64,000 nt of DNA from Gillisia mitskevichiae (GCF_003634585.1 NZ_RBLG01000002.1:310001-374000); one strand, 5' to 3'. Shown: positions 53,837 to 63,682, numbered from the stretch's first letter. Notes: generated by a model from the letters alone, not told the origin. A program made the numbers and translations.

Positions 53837-56554
53837 ATGAACAAAATCTTATTATTTTTTGTGCTAATTTTTGCACCTGGCTTTCTAATGGCCCAGCAGA
53901 TTACAGGAACGGTAACCGATAATTCCGGAGTTCCACTCCCGGGGGTTAATGTTTTTGAAAAGAATACTAATAATGGTACAACAACAGATTTCGACGGAAA
54001 TTACAACATCACAGTAAGTGAAAATGCCAGTTTAGTATTTAGCTATGTTGGTTTTGAGCAAACCGAAGAGGTTGTTGCAGGCAGAACGACGATTAATGTT
54101 TCTTTAGCAGATGGAGTTTCCTTAGGCGAAATTCAATTGGTAGGATCTAGAAGTCCTAACAGAACAGCAACAGATACTCCAGTGGCTATAGATGTCATAG
54201 ATGTTTCCTCAGTTACCACACAAACTGGTAGAATTGAAGTAAATGAGTTATTGCAATATGCTGCACCTTCATTTAATGCAAATAAACAATCTGGATCTGA
54301 TGGAGCAGATCATATAGATCCTGCATCCTTAAGAGGATTAGGACCAGACCAAACTTTAGTATTAATAAATGGTAAAAGAAGACACCAATCTTCGCTTATC
54401 AATATTTTTGGGACTAGAGGAAGAGGAAATACAGGTACAGATCTTAACGCGATACCAGCTTCAGCAATAAAAAGAATTGAGATCTTGAGAGATGGCGCTT
54501 CTGCACAGTATGGATCTGATGCAATTGCCGGAGTAATAAATATCGTATTGAACGATAAGGTTGGTGAATTCACAGGAAATGTAAATTATGGTTTTTACAG
54601 CAATAACCCACAAGGGGATTTTCCTGAAGGAACTGCAAATACAGATGGGAATAGATTAGACACAGAAAAAGATGGAAATCAAATTGGAGACGATAAATCT
54701 TTTGATGGCGGTTCGGTTAAAGTGACAGCCAACTATGGGGTAGGAATTGGAGAAGAAGGTTATGCCAACTTTACTACAGAATACATTAGCAAGAATAAAA
54801 CTCTTAGACCTGGATTCGATTTTAGAAGGGGTTTTGGAGAAGCGGCAATAGATGGTTTTAATTTCTTCGGAAATGTAGCAGTTCCTTTGACAGATAATTC
54901 TGAATTCTACGCATTTGGAGGTAGAAATTATAGAGATACAGATGCTTATGCTTTTACAAGAGATAGTTCTACAGATAGAAATGTACCAAGTATCTATCCA
55001 GATGGTTTTACTCCAAGAATAACTTCAATTATTACAGATAATTCTGTTGCTGCTGGTTTTAGAACCGAAACAGCAAGCGGTTGGAAAATAGATGTGAGTA
55101 ATACTTGGGGAAAGAACTTCTTTCACTATTATATTAAAGGAACTTTAAATGCCTCCCTTCAAGGAAGCTCACCAACTAATTTTGATGCAGGTGGTCATAG
55201 CTTAAGTCAGAATACGATTAATCTCGATTTCTCTAAATATTATGAAGATATATTAGAGGGTGTAAACTTTGCTTTTGGAGCTGAATATAAAACGGAAAAC
55301 TTTGTGATCTTCGCTGGAGAAGAGGGTTCTTATGCTACTTATGATGGTACCGGAATTGTAAATAATGCTTATGATGATGTGGTAAGAGATAATAATGGCG
55401 AACCTGTTTTAGATGAGAATGAAGATCCTATTCCAAATCCAATTACAGCATTATTACCAGCTGGACCTGGTGGATCTCAAGGATTTCCTGGATATGGACC
55501 AGCAAACGAAGTAGACAGAAGTAGATCTAACATTTCCCTATATGTAGATGGGGAATTTGATATCACCGATAAATTCTTAGTGGCGGCTGCAGCGAGATTT
55601 GAAGATTATAGCGATTTTGGAAGTACACTTAATGGGAAGTTAGCTGCACGTTATAAAGTTTCAGACGATGTTAATATTAGAGGTTCTGTAAGTACAGGTT
55701 TTAGAGCACCGTCTTTGGCGCAGATCTATTACAACTTAAAATTCACCAATTTTGTGGGTGGAGAAGCTTTAGAATCTTTATTATCTCCAAATAATAGTCC
55801 GGTTACAGCCTCCTTCGGAATTGGACCTTTACAAGAGGAAACTGCATTAAACGCTTCTTTAGGATTTACTGCTAATATTGGAAGTTTTACAGCTACTGTA
55901 GACGGATATTTTATAGAAATTCAAGACCGTATAGTTCTTACAGGTAACTTTGATGCTCCAGAAATAGAAAATGTTGAAGCAGCACAATTCTTTGCAAACG
56001 GCGCAGACACTGAAACTCTAGGTTTAGACATTGTACTTTCACATAAAGCAAGGTTAGGAGCGGGAACTTTTACTTCTAGTCTTATTGGAAATATTAATAG
56101 TATGAAAATTACCGATGTTAAGAATGGGATTTTAGATGAACAAACTTTCTTTGGAGAACGTGATAAAGCATTCTTATTAGCGTCTGCTCCAGATAGTAAA
56201 TTTATTTTAAACTTAAAGTATGAGATCAATAAGTTTGATATTGCCGTAGGTATAAATAGATTTAGTGAAGTGAAATTATTAGATTTTCAAACTTTTGAAG
56301 ATGTGTCTGAATATGGAACATTTGAAGACCAGATCTTAGCCGCTACAGATACTTATGACGCTAAGATCACTACAGATTTGAACTTAGGATATAAAATTAG
56401 TGACAACCTAAAATTGAATATTGGTAGTAACAACCTTTTCAACGTATATCCAGATCAACAAGATGACTGGGTAGAAGGTGGTGGATATTGGGATTCTGTA
56501 CAAATGGGATTTGGAGGAGCATATTATTATGCTAAATTGAATCTTCAATTTTAG
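53837..56554 (+). CDS. TonB-dependent outer-membrane receptor, 905 aa
   Basis: Signal peptide 1-19 (cleavage after LMAQ), then a carboxypeptidase-regulatory-like beta domain (about 21-105; ITGTVTDNSGVPLPGVNVF), the plug (110-240; LINGKRRHQSSL and IEILRDGASAQYGSDAIAGVINIVL), and a 22-strand barrel ending in an aromatic C-terminal residue (LNLQF). Imports a ligand at the expense of proton motive force through TonB/ExbBD. No SusD follows, so it is not a classical SusC pair; siderophore, vitamin or peptide uptake is possible. The ligand cannot be read from the sequence. Monocistronic. Confidence 0.93.
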   Translation: MNKILLFFVLIFAPGFLMAQQITGTVTDNSGVPLPGVNVFEKNTNNGTTTDFDGNYNITVSENASLVFSYVGFEQTEEVVAGRTTINVSLADGVSLGEIQLVGSRSPNRTATDTPVAIDVIDVSSVTTQTGRIEVNELLQYAAPSFNANKQSGSDGADHIDPASLRGLGPDQTLVLINGKRRHQSSLINIFGTRGRGNTGTDLNAIPASAIKRIEILRDGASAQYGSDAIAGVINIVLNDKVGEFTGNVNYGFYSNNPQGDFPEGTANTDGNRLDTEKDGNQIGDDKSFDGGSVKVTANYGVGIGEEGYANFTTEYISKNKTLRPGFDFRRGFGEAAIDGFNFFGNVAVPLTDNSEFYAFGGRNYRDTDAYAFTRDSSTDRNVPSIYPDGFTPRITSIITDNSVAAGFRTETASGWKIDVSNTWGKNFFHYYIKGTLNASLQGSSPTNFDAGGHSLSQNTINLDFSKYYEDILEGVNFAFGAEYKTENFVIFAGEEGSYATYDGTGIVNNAYDDVVRDNNGEPVLDENEDPIPNPITALLPAGPGGSQGFPGYGPANEVDRSRSNISLYVDGEFDITDKFLVAAAARFEDYSDFGSTLNGKLAARYKVSDDVNIRGSVSTGFRAPSLAQIYYNLKFTNFVGGEALESLLSPNNSPVTASFGIGPLQEETALNASLGFTANIGSFTATVDGYFIEIQDRIVLTGNFDAPEIENVEAAQFFANGADTETLGLDIVLSHKARLGAGTFTSSLIGNINSMKITDVKNGILDEQTFFGERDKAFLLASAPDSKFILNLKYEINKFDIAVGINRFSEVKLLDFQTFEDVSEYGTFEDQILAATDTYDAKITTDLNLGYKISDNLKLNIGSNNLFNVYPDQQDDWVEGGGYWDSVQMGFGGAYYYAKLNLQF

Positions 56555-56572
56555 ATAAAACTTTATAAATTT

Positions 56573-56606
56573 AAAAAGGCGAGAACAAATGTTCTCGCCT
56601 TTTTTG
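56573..56606. terminator. Bidirectional terminator after the TonB receptor
   Basis: Perfect hairpin AAAAAGGCGAGAACA / TGTTCTCGCCTTTTTT between the convergent TonB and helical-protein genes. Confidence 0.9.
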
Positions 56607-56637
56607 TTATGAATAAATAATATAAATTGCCTTTATC

Positions 56638-57831
56638 CTACTCTACTATATACATTTCATTAGAAGCTTTGATATAATCTTGTGGATTAAATGTAGATTC
56701 AAAACTATTTCTAACCAAACTCAGCTTTAAATCCAATTGACCCACCTTATCCTTTAAATATTCGTCTTCTTTATATTTTGTAATTAGCAGTTTATATTTA
56801 TCCAGATTCTCAAGAATTCTAAAGGTCAAGGTTCCAAATCTTATTTTCAAATTCTGAACGGTCACCATCTGATTATAAAAATCTTGTTTCCAATTCTCTG
56901 CGTTTTTACTACGCTCTTCTACGATTTTATCTTCAGCAATTTTAGAGATATCTAATATATACTGCGTTCTTTTTTTGGCATCTGTTTCATCTGTAAAACG
57001 CTTTTTAAATTCGTTTTTATTTATACCCAGTATATTTACGATATTCTCATTCATAGATTTTTCCTGAAGCGCTTTTAACTCATCTAAACTTTTAGCAATT
57101 GCATTCCACTCTGTTTCTATAAGATCCTTATCATGAGTAAATTGAGAAACAGATGTAGTTAGCTTGAACATTTTCATGCTTTTTTCTCTAAGATCCTTGT
57201 CTCTCCTACCTAAACTATTAACAAAACTGCCTATACCGTCAAACAAACTCCCTGCAAACATGCCGGTAAATGGAGTCCCTTCTGCCAAGTTCCCAGTAAC
57301 CTGTATTATATGGCTTAGCGCATCTAATCTTGCCTCGTCTTTTTTATTCTCCTCAATATATTTTTCGAATTCTTTAAACCATGCAGCATATCCCTCATAG
57401 TTCATAGGATTGCTCACTTTATCTAAGGTAGTATAAAAATCTCGGGAGCTATTAAAAAGATTTAGAGGTTTGATCTCTCTTTCCATTGAAGCTAAATTTA
57501 AAACAGCCGAGCTAAAATTGTATTTATACACACTAACTACATTTTTGTCTAATTCCTGCTGCTTCTCTTCCAGGATTTGCACTCGTTCTATAAGTTTATC
57601 TACTTTTTCTGTTGAAGAGCTGGTATTGCGAATGCTTTCATCCAGATTAGTGATCTTAGCATCCATTAGTTTGATCCTATTGTCTACGTTTTCTTTAAGT
57701 AAAGACCTTTCCTTATTCAGCTGATAAAGCACCAGTTCAGACACCGATTTATTTTCATCTAAAGTTTGGCTGAAACTTATAAGAGGTAAAAATAATCCTA
57801 GGAAGAAAAGGAAATAAATATTTTTTTTCAT
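56638..57831 (-). CDS. Exported mostly helical protein, 397 aa
   Basis: Unknown. Signal peptide 1-21 (MKKNIYFLFFLGLFLPLISF, cleavage near SQ). The mature protein is almost wholly charged alpha-helix with strong coiled-coil pattern at about 30-100 and 210-330, broken at 180-208 by a glycine-rich hydrophobic segment (EGTPFTGMFAGSLFDGIGSFV). Two helical halves around a short hydrophobic hairpin resemble the layout of alpha-helical pore-forming proteins (ClyA/HBL-like), but no sequence signature was recognised; a scaffolding or structural role is equally possible. Single gene sharing a terminator with the TonB gene. Confidence 0.65.
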   Translation of the reverse strand: MKKNIYFLFFLGLFLPLISFSQTLDENKSVSELVLYQLNKERSLLKENVDNRIKLMDAKITNLDESIRNTSSSTEKVDKLIERVQILEEKQQELDKNVVSVYKYNFSSAVLNLASMEREIKPLNLFNSSRDFYTTLDKVSNPMNYEGYAAWFKEFEKYIEENKKDEARLDALSHIIQVTGNLAEGTPFTGMFAGSLFDGIGSFVNSLGRRDKDLREKSMKMFKLTTSVSQFTHDKDLIETEWNAIAKSLDELKALQEKSMNENIVNILGINKNEFKKRFTDETDAKKRTQYILDISKIAEDKIVEERSKNAENWKQDFYNQMVTVQNLKIRFGTLTFRILENLDKYKLLITKYKEDEYLKDKVGQLDLKLSLVRNSFESTFNPQDYIKASNEMYIVE

Positions 57832-58020
57832 TTTATATAGTTAGTAAGCATTAAAAACTGATAACGAAGAACTTAATTTCATATTTTGGACCATTAAAAC
57901 ATTAACAAAAAAAATGTAAGAATTTAGATTGAATTTATTCAAAATCATTTAATAAAAAATAAAAGATGTGTATTTCGTCGATAAATAAGCATCTTTTAAC
58001 TGATTAACAAGGAAGTGTCC

Positions 58021-58028
58021 TATATTTG
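58021..58028 (+). promoter_or_regulatory. -7 box of the T9SS protein gene
   Basis: TATATTTG, an exact match; a leader of about 57 nt precedes the start at 58093. The rest of the 57832-58092 gap shows no other feature. Confidence 0.5.
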
Positions 58029-58092
58029 CTAAATTAAATTCAGCATTCAATTAACCAATTAAATATATAATATTAACCAAAAAAACTTTTAC

Positions 58093-58545
58093 ATGATGAA
58101 AAAACTACACCAGAATATTTTTGCTTATGTTGCTTTTAGTTTACTTGGAGTTTACTCTATGAATGCTCAAACGGTAACGAATACCACAGATCATTCACAC
58201 TCTGGAGGGAATAATGCACATACCCACGCCGTTTCTGGAATGGATAATCTTGTGGACGATTCTTTCTCTATGCATTTTTGCCCTTGTATTGAAGGGGAAG
58301 AGATCATTAGTGTGAAAATGGCTCCAAATCCTACTTCAGAACATATTGGAATTGCAATGTCTAATTCCCATATTAAATCTATAGCCGTATATAATTTAGA
58401 GGGCAAAAGATTGGTTGATACTAAATACAATTCTTCTGGACATACAGCTACTCTAGATGTATCCAATCTAAGTAAAGGTTTAATGATCATACAAATTGAA
58501 ACAGATAATGGAAAAATCCATTCAAAAAGGTTTATGAAAAAATAA
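58093..58545 (+). CDS. Small T9SS cargo protein with His-rich N-terminal part, 150 aa
   Basis: Signal peptide 1-26 (cleavage near MNAQ-T). The mature N-terminal part is only about 50 residues with histidines 34, 36, 43, 45 and 61 and HFCPC (Cys63 and Cys65), a pattern fit to bind metal. Residues 75-150 are a type IX secretion C-terminal sorting domain: APNPTSEHI, VYNLEGKRL, LSKGLMIIQI and the terminal KRFMKK. So the protein is exported to the surface through T9SS and the tag removed. Start could be the first or second Met (58093 or 58096). No partner gene visible. Confidence 0.82.
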   Translation: MMKKLHQNIFAYVAFSLLGVYSMNAQTVTNTTDHSHSGGNNAHTHAVSGMDNLVDDSFSMHFCPCIEGEEIISVKMAPNPTSEHIGIAMSNSHIKSIAVYNLEGKRLVDTKYNSSGHTATLDVSNLSKGLMIIQIETDNGKIHSKRFMKK

Positions 58546-58563
58546 ACTTATTATCATACAAAT

Positions 58564-58595
58564 GAAAAGCCGGAAATTAATTTCCGGCTTTTTTA
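58564..58595 (+). terminator. Intrinsic terminator of the T9SS protein gene
   Basis: Perfect hairpin AAAAGCCGGAAATT / AATTTCCGGCTTTT followed by T residues. Confidence 0.85.
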
Positions 58596-58741
58596 TTTTA
58601 ATATCATTACCATACCCAGACTACAAAGTTCCATTCCTTCACTTGTACCGAAAAGTATCTTCCAATCTCATTTAAAACCTATTAAGTTATAAATATTTAT
58701 AGAACGTATATTTCCTGTTGCTATATTTATAATTTAGAAAT

Positions 58742-58828
58742 CAAACTTGTCCTGCTATTGTCTTATAATACATATAATTATTTACAACCTTTTCCTACGC
58801 AAACTTGTCCTGTAATTAAATTATAATA
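58742..58828. repeat. Pair of imperfect direct repeats in a 430-bp gap
   Basis: CAAACTTGTCCTG followed at the same distance by TTATAATA occurs at 58742-58770 and again at 58800-58828, 58 bp apart. The 8 bp between the two conserved blocks differ. They lie upstream of the 58976 gene and could be regulator sites. Nothing else in the 58596-58975 gap can be assigned. Confidence 0.4.
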
Positions 58829-58975
58829 GTTCGCAATTAAATATAAGATTTGGAAAGATCTCTTTAAATAAGACTGAAATAAGCAAGAACATTAATCCGA
58901 AAATAAACTTAATAATTTAGTAAAAATCAATATATTAGTGGGTATTCAGCTTACTTTAATTTAAAACATTTAGCT

Positions 58976-60277
58976 ATGAAAACGCAATTTAGTGTCTTTC
59001 AATTTCACCCATTTATATTTTTAATCTGTCTGTTATTTATAATCTCCATTCCAACTACAGGTAGTTCAAGAACTTTTCAGCAAAACATAGAAGTAAACAA
59101 ATTTCAATATATTGAATTTAAAGGGGAGGTTGTAGATGAAAGGAATGGAGACCCTATAAATTCTGCGCATCTTACCGTAGATGGTAGTAATATTTCTACC
59201 ATTACAAATAGTGATGGTGAGTTTTCTTTAAAGATCCCAGCAGATCTTATGAATTCTAATTTAACAGTTTCGTATTTAGGCTATAAAAGCAAGAATATTC
59301 CCATAAACACCTTAACCAAAGAAAATAACCGAATAAGCTTACAAGAATCTGTAGAGGTTTTAACTGAGGTTAGCATTTTTAAATCCAAGGATGCCAAAAA
59401 GCTGGTTTCAGAAATGCTGGAAAATAGAGGTTCTAATTATTTTAGTTCTCCAACATTAATGACGGCGTTCTATAGAGAAACTATAAAGAAAAGACGTAAG
59501 AACGCCTCCCTTTCAGAAGCTGTTATTAAGATCTATAAACAACCTAATAGTTCACCTAAAAAGGATGCTGTTGCCATTTTTAAAGCTAGAAAAAGCACCG
59601 ATTATGACAGACTGGATACATTGGCGCTCAAATTAAGAGGTGGTCCCTTTAATACGCTTTATGTAGACCTTATGAAATACACGGAGTTCGTCTTTGAGAC
59701 TGATAATATTGAGGAATATAAATTCAGTTTTGATAGGCCTACCAAAATTAATAATAGGTATGTGTATGTTGTAGATTTTGAAGAGATAAATAAATCTTTA
59801 CCTTGGTATTATGGAAAACTTTTTATAGATGCTGAAACCCATAGTTTAGTGAAAGCATCTTACAAACTTAATGTAGATGATAAAGATGCAGCGTCTAAAA
59901 TGTTTGTAAAAAGCAAACCTAATAGAGCTAGGGTTTTTCCAATAGATGTTAATTATGAAATAGACTATTTACAAAGCAATGGGAAATGGTACTATAGCTA
60001 TGGAAATGCGCTTTTAGAGTTTGTAGTGGATTGGAATAAACGCCTGTTTAATTCCAGATATACTTTAAACAGTGAAATGGTAGTAACAAACTGGGAAGAT
60101 TACACCAATAAAGAAGCCCCAAATGACCTTAATTATATTAGACCTTCTGTAGTTATGGTAGACGATATTTCCGGATTTTCTGACCCTGAATTCTGGGGAA
60201 ATAATAATATAATAGAGCCTGAAAAGTCTATTCAAAATGCAATAGAAAAAATTCAGCGCCAATTAAAGAAAGAATAG
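58976..60277 (+). CDS. Exported protein with carboxypeptidase-regulatory-like domain, 433 aa
   Basis: Signal peptide near 1-31 (LICLLFIISIPTTG). A carboxypeptidase-regulatory-like beta domain (about 47-125; GEVVDERNGDPINSAHLTV, DGEFSLKIP, VSYLGYKSKNI) is followed by a 300-residue region resembling the soluble part of DUF5686-type proteins (FYRETIKKRRKNASLSEAVIKIYK, LRGGPFNTLYVDLMKY, FIDAETHSLVKASY). It lacks the outer-membrane barrel usually attached to that region, so it is likely periplasmic or surface anchored. Function unknown; single gene with its own terminator. Confidence 0.75.
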   Translation: MKTQFSVFQFHPFIFLICLLFIISIPTTGSSRTFQQNIEVNKFQYIEFKGEVVDERNGDPINSAHLTVDGSNISTITNSDGEFSLKIPADLMNSNLTVSYLGYKSKNIPINTLTKENNRISLQESVEVLTEVSIFKSKDAKKLVSEMLENRGSNYFSSPTLMTAFYRETIKKRRKNASLSEAVIKIYKQPNSSPKKDAVAIFKARKSTDYDRLDTLALKLRGGPFNTLYVDLMKYTEFVFETDNIEEYKFSFDRPTKINNRYVYVVDFEEINKSLPWYYGKLFIDAETHSLVKASYKLNVDDKDAASKMFVKSKPNRARVFPIDVNYEIDYLQSNGKWYYSYGNALLEFVVDWNKRLFNSRYTLNSEMVVTNWEDYTNKEAPNDLNYIRPSVVMVDDISGFSDPEFWGNNNIIEPEKSIQNAIEKIQRQLKKE

Positions 60278-60295
60278 TTCACTTTAAAATATAAA

Positions 60296-60331
60296 CATAT
60301 AAAACCCCACAAGAATGTGGGGTTTTATATG
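60296..60331 (+). terminator. Hairpin terminator after the 58976 gene
   Basis: Long perfect hairpin with arms CATATAAAACCCCAC and GTGGGGTTTTATATG. T residues are mainly inside the stem. Confidence 0.65.
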
Positions 60332-60424
60332 TTTAAAATTGAACAATTTATTTATTCCTGATGCATGAATCAAAATTTCTCTAAAAGCTCAGCTTATATT
60401 AAGTAACATTTATACTACGCAATT

Positions 60425-60466
60425 ATGATTATTATCATGTTCAAAAATAATTACAACTATTATTTT
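60425..60466. promoter_or_regulatory. Two adjacent dyads upstream of nhaA
   Basis: ATGAT-TATT-ATCAT (60425-60438) and AAAATAAT-N7-ATTATTTT (60444-60466) lie about 100 bp before nhaA, in an AT-rich 280-bp gap. They may be chance or a binding site; the first slightly resembles Fur-type half sites. Confidence 0.3.
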
Positions 60467-60557
60467 AGCCTATATGCTAAACACTTCCTTTTTACTTAGA
60501 AATCAAGTTTTGTTGTATTTATTTAAATCTTTATTTATTAGTCAAATCTATTAAATA

Positions 60558-61967
60558 ATGAAAAAATCATCGCTCGATACATACCTCTTATTACCAATAA
60601 AGAGTTTTATTAATAAGCAAACATCTGTTGGGATCTTGATCATTATCTCTGCCATATTAGCAATGATCGTTGCTAATTCTCCTTTAGCAGAAATTTATCA
60701 TAACATCTGGAAGCAGGAACTTTATATAGGTTACAATAATGCAGTTCTTAACAAAACCATTCTGCACTGGATCAATGATGGATTGATGTCTATTTTCTTT
60801 TTTATGGTAGGTCTAGAATTAAAGAAGGAAATTATGAGTGGAGAATTATCCAGTTTTAGAAAAGCCCTCTTGCCCATTTTTGCGGCCATTGGAGGAATGA
60901 TCTTTCCAGCATTAATCTTCTTCTTTTTTAATTTTGGATTAGATTCTTTTAATGGTTGGGGAATTCCAATGGCTACAGATATAGCATTTGCCCTAGGAGT
61001 TTTATATCTTTTAGGTAATAAGGTACCTCTATCATTAAAGATATTTCTTACTGCCATCGCGGTAATAGATGACCTGGGAGCTATATTGGTAGTAGCTTTC
61101 TTTTACACTTCAGAAATTATGATGAATAATTTAGCGATGGGAGGTGTTTTTCTAATGGTACTCGTTTTTGCTAATTTTATAGGTATAAGAAATCCTGTAT
61201 TTTACGCTATAGCCGGTATAGGAGGTTTATGGATGGCTATAATGCTATCCGGAGTTCATGCCACCATAGCTGCTGTACTTGCTGCCTTCGCTATACCTAC
61301 AAGTAAAAAGATAAACACACCTTTATTTCTTAGAAAAGTAAAAATGCTTTCTTACAAGATCAAACAAAAATTAAATGCTACAAGTTCGAGTAAGAATAAG
61401 ACCGAAGATGAAATAACACTTCTAATAGAAAAATTTTCTTTGCTTACTCAGGATGCTACTCCCCCTTTACAGAGATTAGAATCTGGATTGCATTCATTAG
61501 TGAGTTTTATAATATTACCGATTTTTGCCTTTGCCAACGCAGGAGTTACCTTAGATTCCAATTCCTTCGATTATATCTTTAGCGATGTAGCCATAGGGAT
61601 CATACTTGGATTGTTAATTGGTAAATTTTTTGGAATTGTGCTTTTTACAAAACTTATGGTGTTTTTTAAAATCTCAAAATTACCACCAAATGTAAAATGG
61701 AAACACGTATATGGTATTGGATTTCTCGCAGCGATGGGATTTACCATGTCCTTGTTTATAACTGAACTTGCTTTTGAGAATGAAGTTTTATTAACTCAAG
61801 CCAAAATAGGAATTCTGTCTGCCTCTGTCATTGCCGGATTAATTGGGTATATCTATCTAAGATTTATTTCAAGAAAAATAATTAATGAATCTATTAGCGC
61901 AAAGGGTTTAAAAACTACAAATTTGGAATTTGGTCGAAAAGAAAATATAATAAAAAATCCCGCTTAA
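60558..61967 (+). CDS. nhaA: Na+/H+ antiporter NhaA, 469 aa
   Basis: Exchanges Na+ or Li+ for protons for pH and salt homeostasis. The ion-site aspartates are Asp141 (MATDIAFALG) and Asp171-Asp172 (VIDDLGAILV). The first helices, the GLELKKEI motif and the GAHAT-type SGVHATIAA segment fit the family. Compared with E. coli NhaA (about 388 residues) it is longer, with a charged insert near residues 255-310 between helix groups (KIKQKLNATSSSKNKTED), as in many marine Bacteroidota versions. A terminator for the convergent ferredoxin overlaps its 3' end. Confidence 0.93.
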   Translation: MKKSSLDTYLLLPIKSFINKQTSVGILIIISAILAMIVANSPLAEIYHNIWKQELYIGYNNAVLNKTILHWINDGLMSIFFFMVGLELKKEIMSGELSSFRKALLPIFAAIGGMIFPALIFFFFNFGLDSFNGWGIPMATDIAFALGVLYLLGNKVPLSLKIFLTAIAVIDDLGAILVVAFFYTSEIMMNNLAMGGVFLMVLVFANFIGIRNPVFYAIAGIGGLWMAIMLSGVHATIAAVLAAFAIPTSKKINTPLFLRKVKMLSYKIKQKLNATSSSKNKTEDEITLLIEKFSLLTQDATPPLQRLESGLHSLVSFIILPIFAFANAGVTLDSNSFDYIFSDVAIGIILGLLIGKFFGIVLFTKLMVFFKISKLPPNVKWKHVYGIGFLAAMGFTMSLFITELAFENEVLLTQAKIGILSASVIAGLIGYIYLRFISRKIINESISAKGLKTTNLEFGRKENIIKNPA

Positions 61968-61983
61968 AAGAATTAAACGGGAT
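61950..61983 (-). terminator. Terminator of the ferredoxin gene inside the nhaA 3' end
   Basis: On the minus strand ATCCCG (61983-61978) pairs with CGGGAT (61962-61957) and a T run follows (61956-61951). The stem spans the nhaA stop codon. Confidence 0.6.
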
Positions 61984-62008
61984 GGTATAAAATTAATAAA
62001 GTTATTAA

Positions 62009-62425
<417 letters not shown>

Positions 62426-62464
62426 TCACTGATTTATAGGCGATTTTAATTCTATAACTTTTAA

Positions 62465-62472
62465 TTTCGCCA
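62465..62472 (+). promoter_or_regulatory. -7-like box of the acyl-CoA reductase gene
   Basis: TAATTTCG, one mismatch from TAnnTTTG, 44 nt before ATG 62516. Confidence 0.35.
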
Positions 62473-62515
62473 GCACAAATTTAAAGCCAAAACAATTCAT
62501 AACCAAATAAGCCTT

Positions 62516-63574
62516 ATGTCAATCGAACTGCGAAAATCACATTTAATAGAACTCGGTAAGTTTTTAAACCAATTTCGAAGAAATGGGATAGAACAGAATG
62601 AGGATGTAAAGAATAACGAGGAGTTTTTCGAAGAATTTAAAGAGCAAATAGAAAGAGCTATTCATCACAACGGATGGTTCACACCAGATAATATACTTTT
62701 TGCACTGGAAGGCTGGAGCGATTCTCTTAATAGTTCCAATCTAGACAAGTGGCTAAAACCTTATAATTTTGATGCAGTAGAACCAAAAACCGTAGGTATT
62801 ATTATGGCAGGGAACATTCCTTTGGTTGGTTTTCATGATTTTATTTCGGTTTTAATTGCAGGGCATAAAGTATTGGTAAAGCAATCTTCAAATGATATGA
62901 AATTGTTACCTATCCTAGCGAATTACCTTATTTCTTTAGATTCAGATTATAAGAATAAAATAGAGTTCACAGAGAATAGAATGAATGATTTTGAAGCTAT
63001 AATTGCTACAGGTAGTAATAATACCTCCAGATATTTCGAATATTACTTTGCTAACAAGAAATCCATCATTAGAAAAAACAGAAATTCTGTTGCTATATTA
63101 ACAGGCAATGAAACTACTGAAGATCTGGTAGCTTTAGGTCACGATATTTTTAGATATTTTGGTTTAGGCTGTAGAAGTGTTTCTAAATTATACGTGCCAG
63201 AAGATTATGATATAGATGCTTTTTATAAGGCCCTAGCTCCATGGGCAAGCTTAATGGATCATGCAAAATATGCCAATAATTATGATTACAATAAGGCGGT
63301 CTATTTAATGAGTGAATTTAAAATGCTGGATAATGGATTCTTAGTATTAAAGGAAGATCAAAATTTTGGATCTCCTATTGCTACAGTTTTTTATGAAAAA
63401 TATTCCAATTTAGAAGCATTAAAAGCTACGATCAACAATAATAAAGAAAATCTACAATGTGTTGTTGCTAATAATTTTATGGAGTCAGAAATTCCTTTTG
63501 GAAAAACTCAATATCCACAATTATGGGATTACGCAGATAATATTGACACGTTAGAATTTCTAGAGAATATTTAA
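62516..63574 (+). CDS. LuxC-like acyl-CoA reductase, 352 aa
   Basis: Acyl-CoA reductase of the LuxC fold (aldehyde dehydrogenase superfamily). It starts MSIELRKSHLIELG; the cofactor stretch is VGIIMAGNIPLVGFHDF (about 93-109), the ATGSNNTSRYF segment lies at 164-174, and the probable nucleophile Cys219 sits in FGLGCRSV. It would reduce an acyl-CoA with NADPH to an aldehyde. No LuxD/E or luciferase genes are near, so it is not for light production; the fatty aldehyde may feed wax, alcohol or other lipid synthesis. Sits between ferredoxin (divergent) and serC. Confidence 0.82.
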   Translation: MSIELRKSHLIELGKFLNQFRRNGIEQNEDVKNNEEFFEEFKEQIERAIHHNGWFTPDNILFALEGWSDSLNSSNLDKWLKPYNFDAVEPKTVGIIMAGNIPLVGFHDFISVLIAGHKVLVKQSSNDMKLLPILANYLISLDSDYKNKIEFTENRMNDFEAIIATGSNNTSRYFEYYFANKKSIIRKNRNSVAILTGNETTEDLVALGHDIFRYFGLGCRSVSKLYVPEDYDIDAFYKALAPWASLMDHAKYANNYDYNKAVYLMSEFKMLDNGFLVLKEDQNFGSPIATVFYEKYSNLEALKATINNNKENLQCVVANNFMESEIPFGKTQYPQLWDYADNIDTLEFLENI

Positions 63575-63682
63575 AAAATATTATTAGAGAAAACTCCTAA
63601 TAATGTCCGATTTTAAATTTTTTCTTGTGTTTCTAACACGCCAATTATACTTTTAATAACACAATTTCACAGGAACTTTTAG

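Noticed and set aside
53837-56554. SusC of a polysaccharide utilisation locus
   Set aside because: No SusD-like gene or glycoside hydrolase follows; it is a stand-alone TonB receptor.
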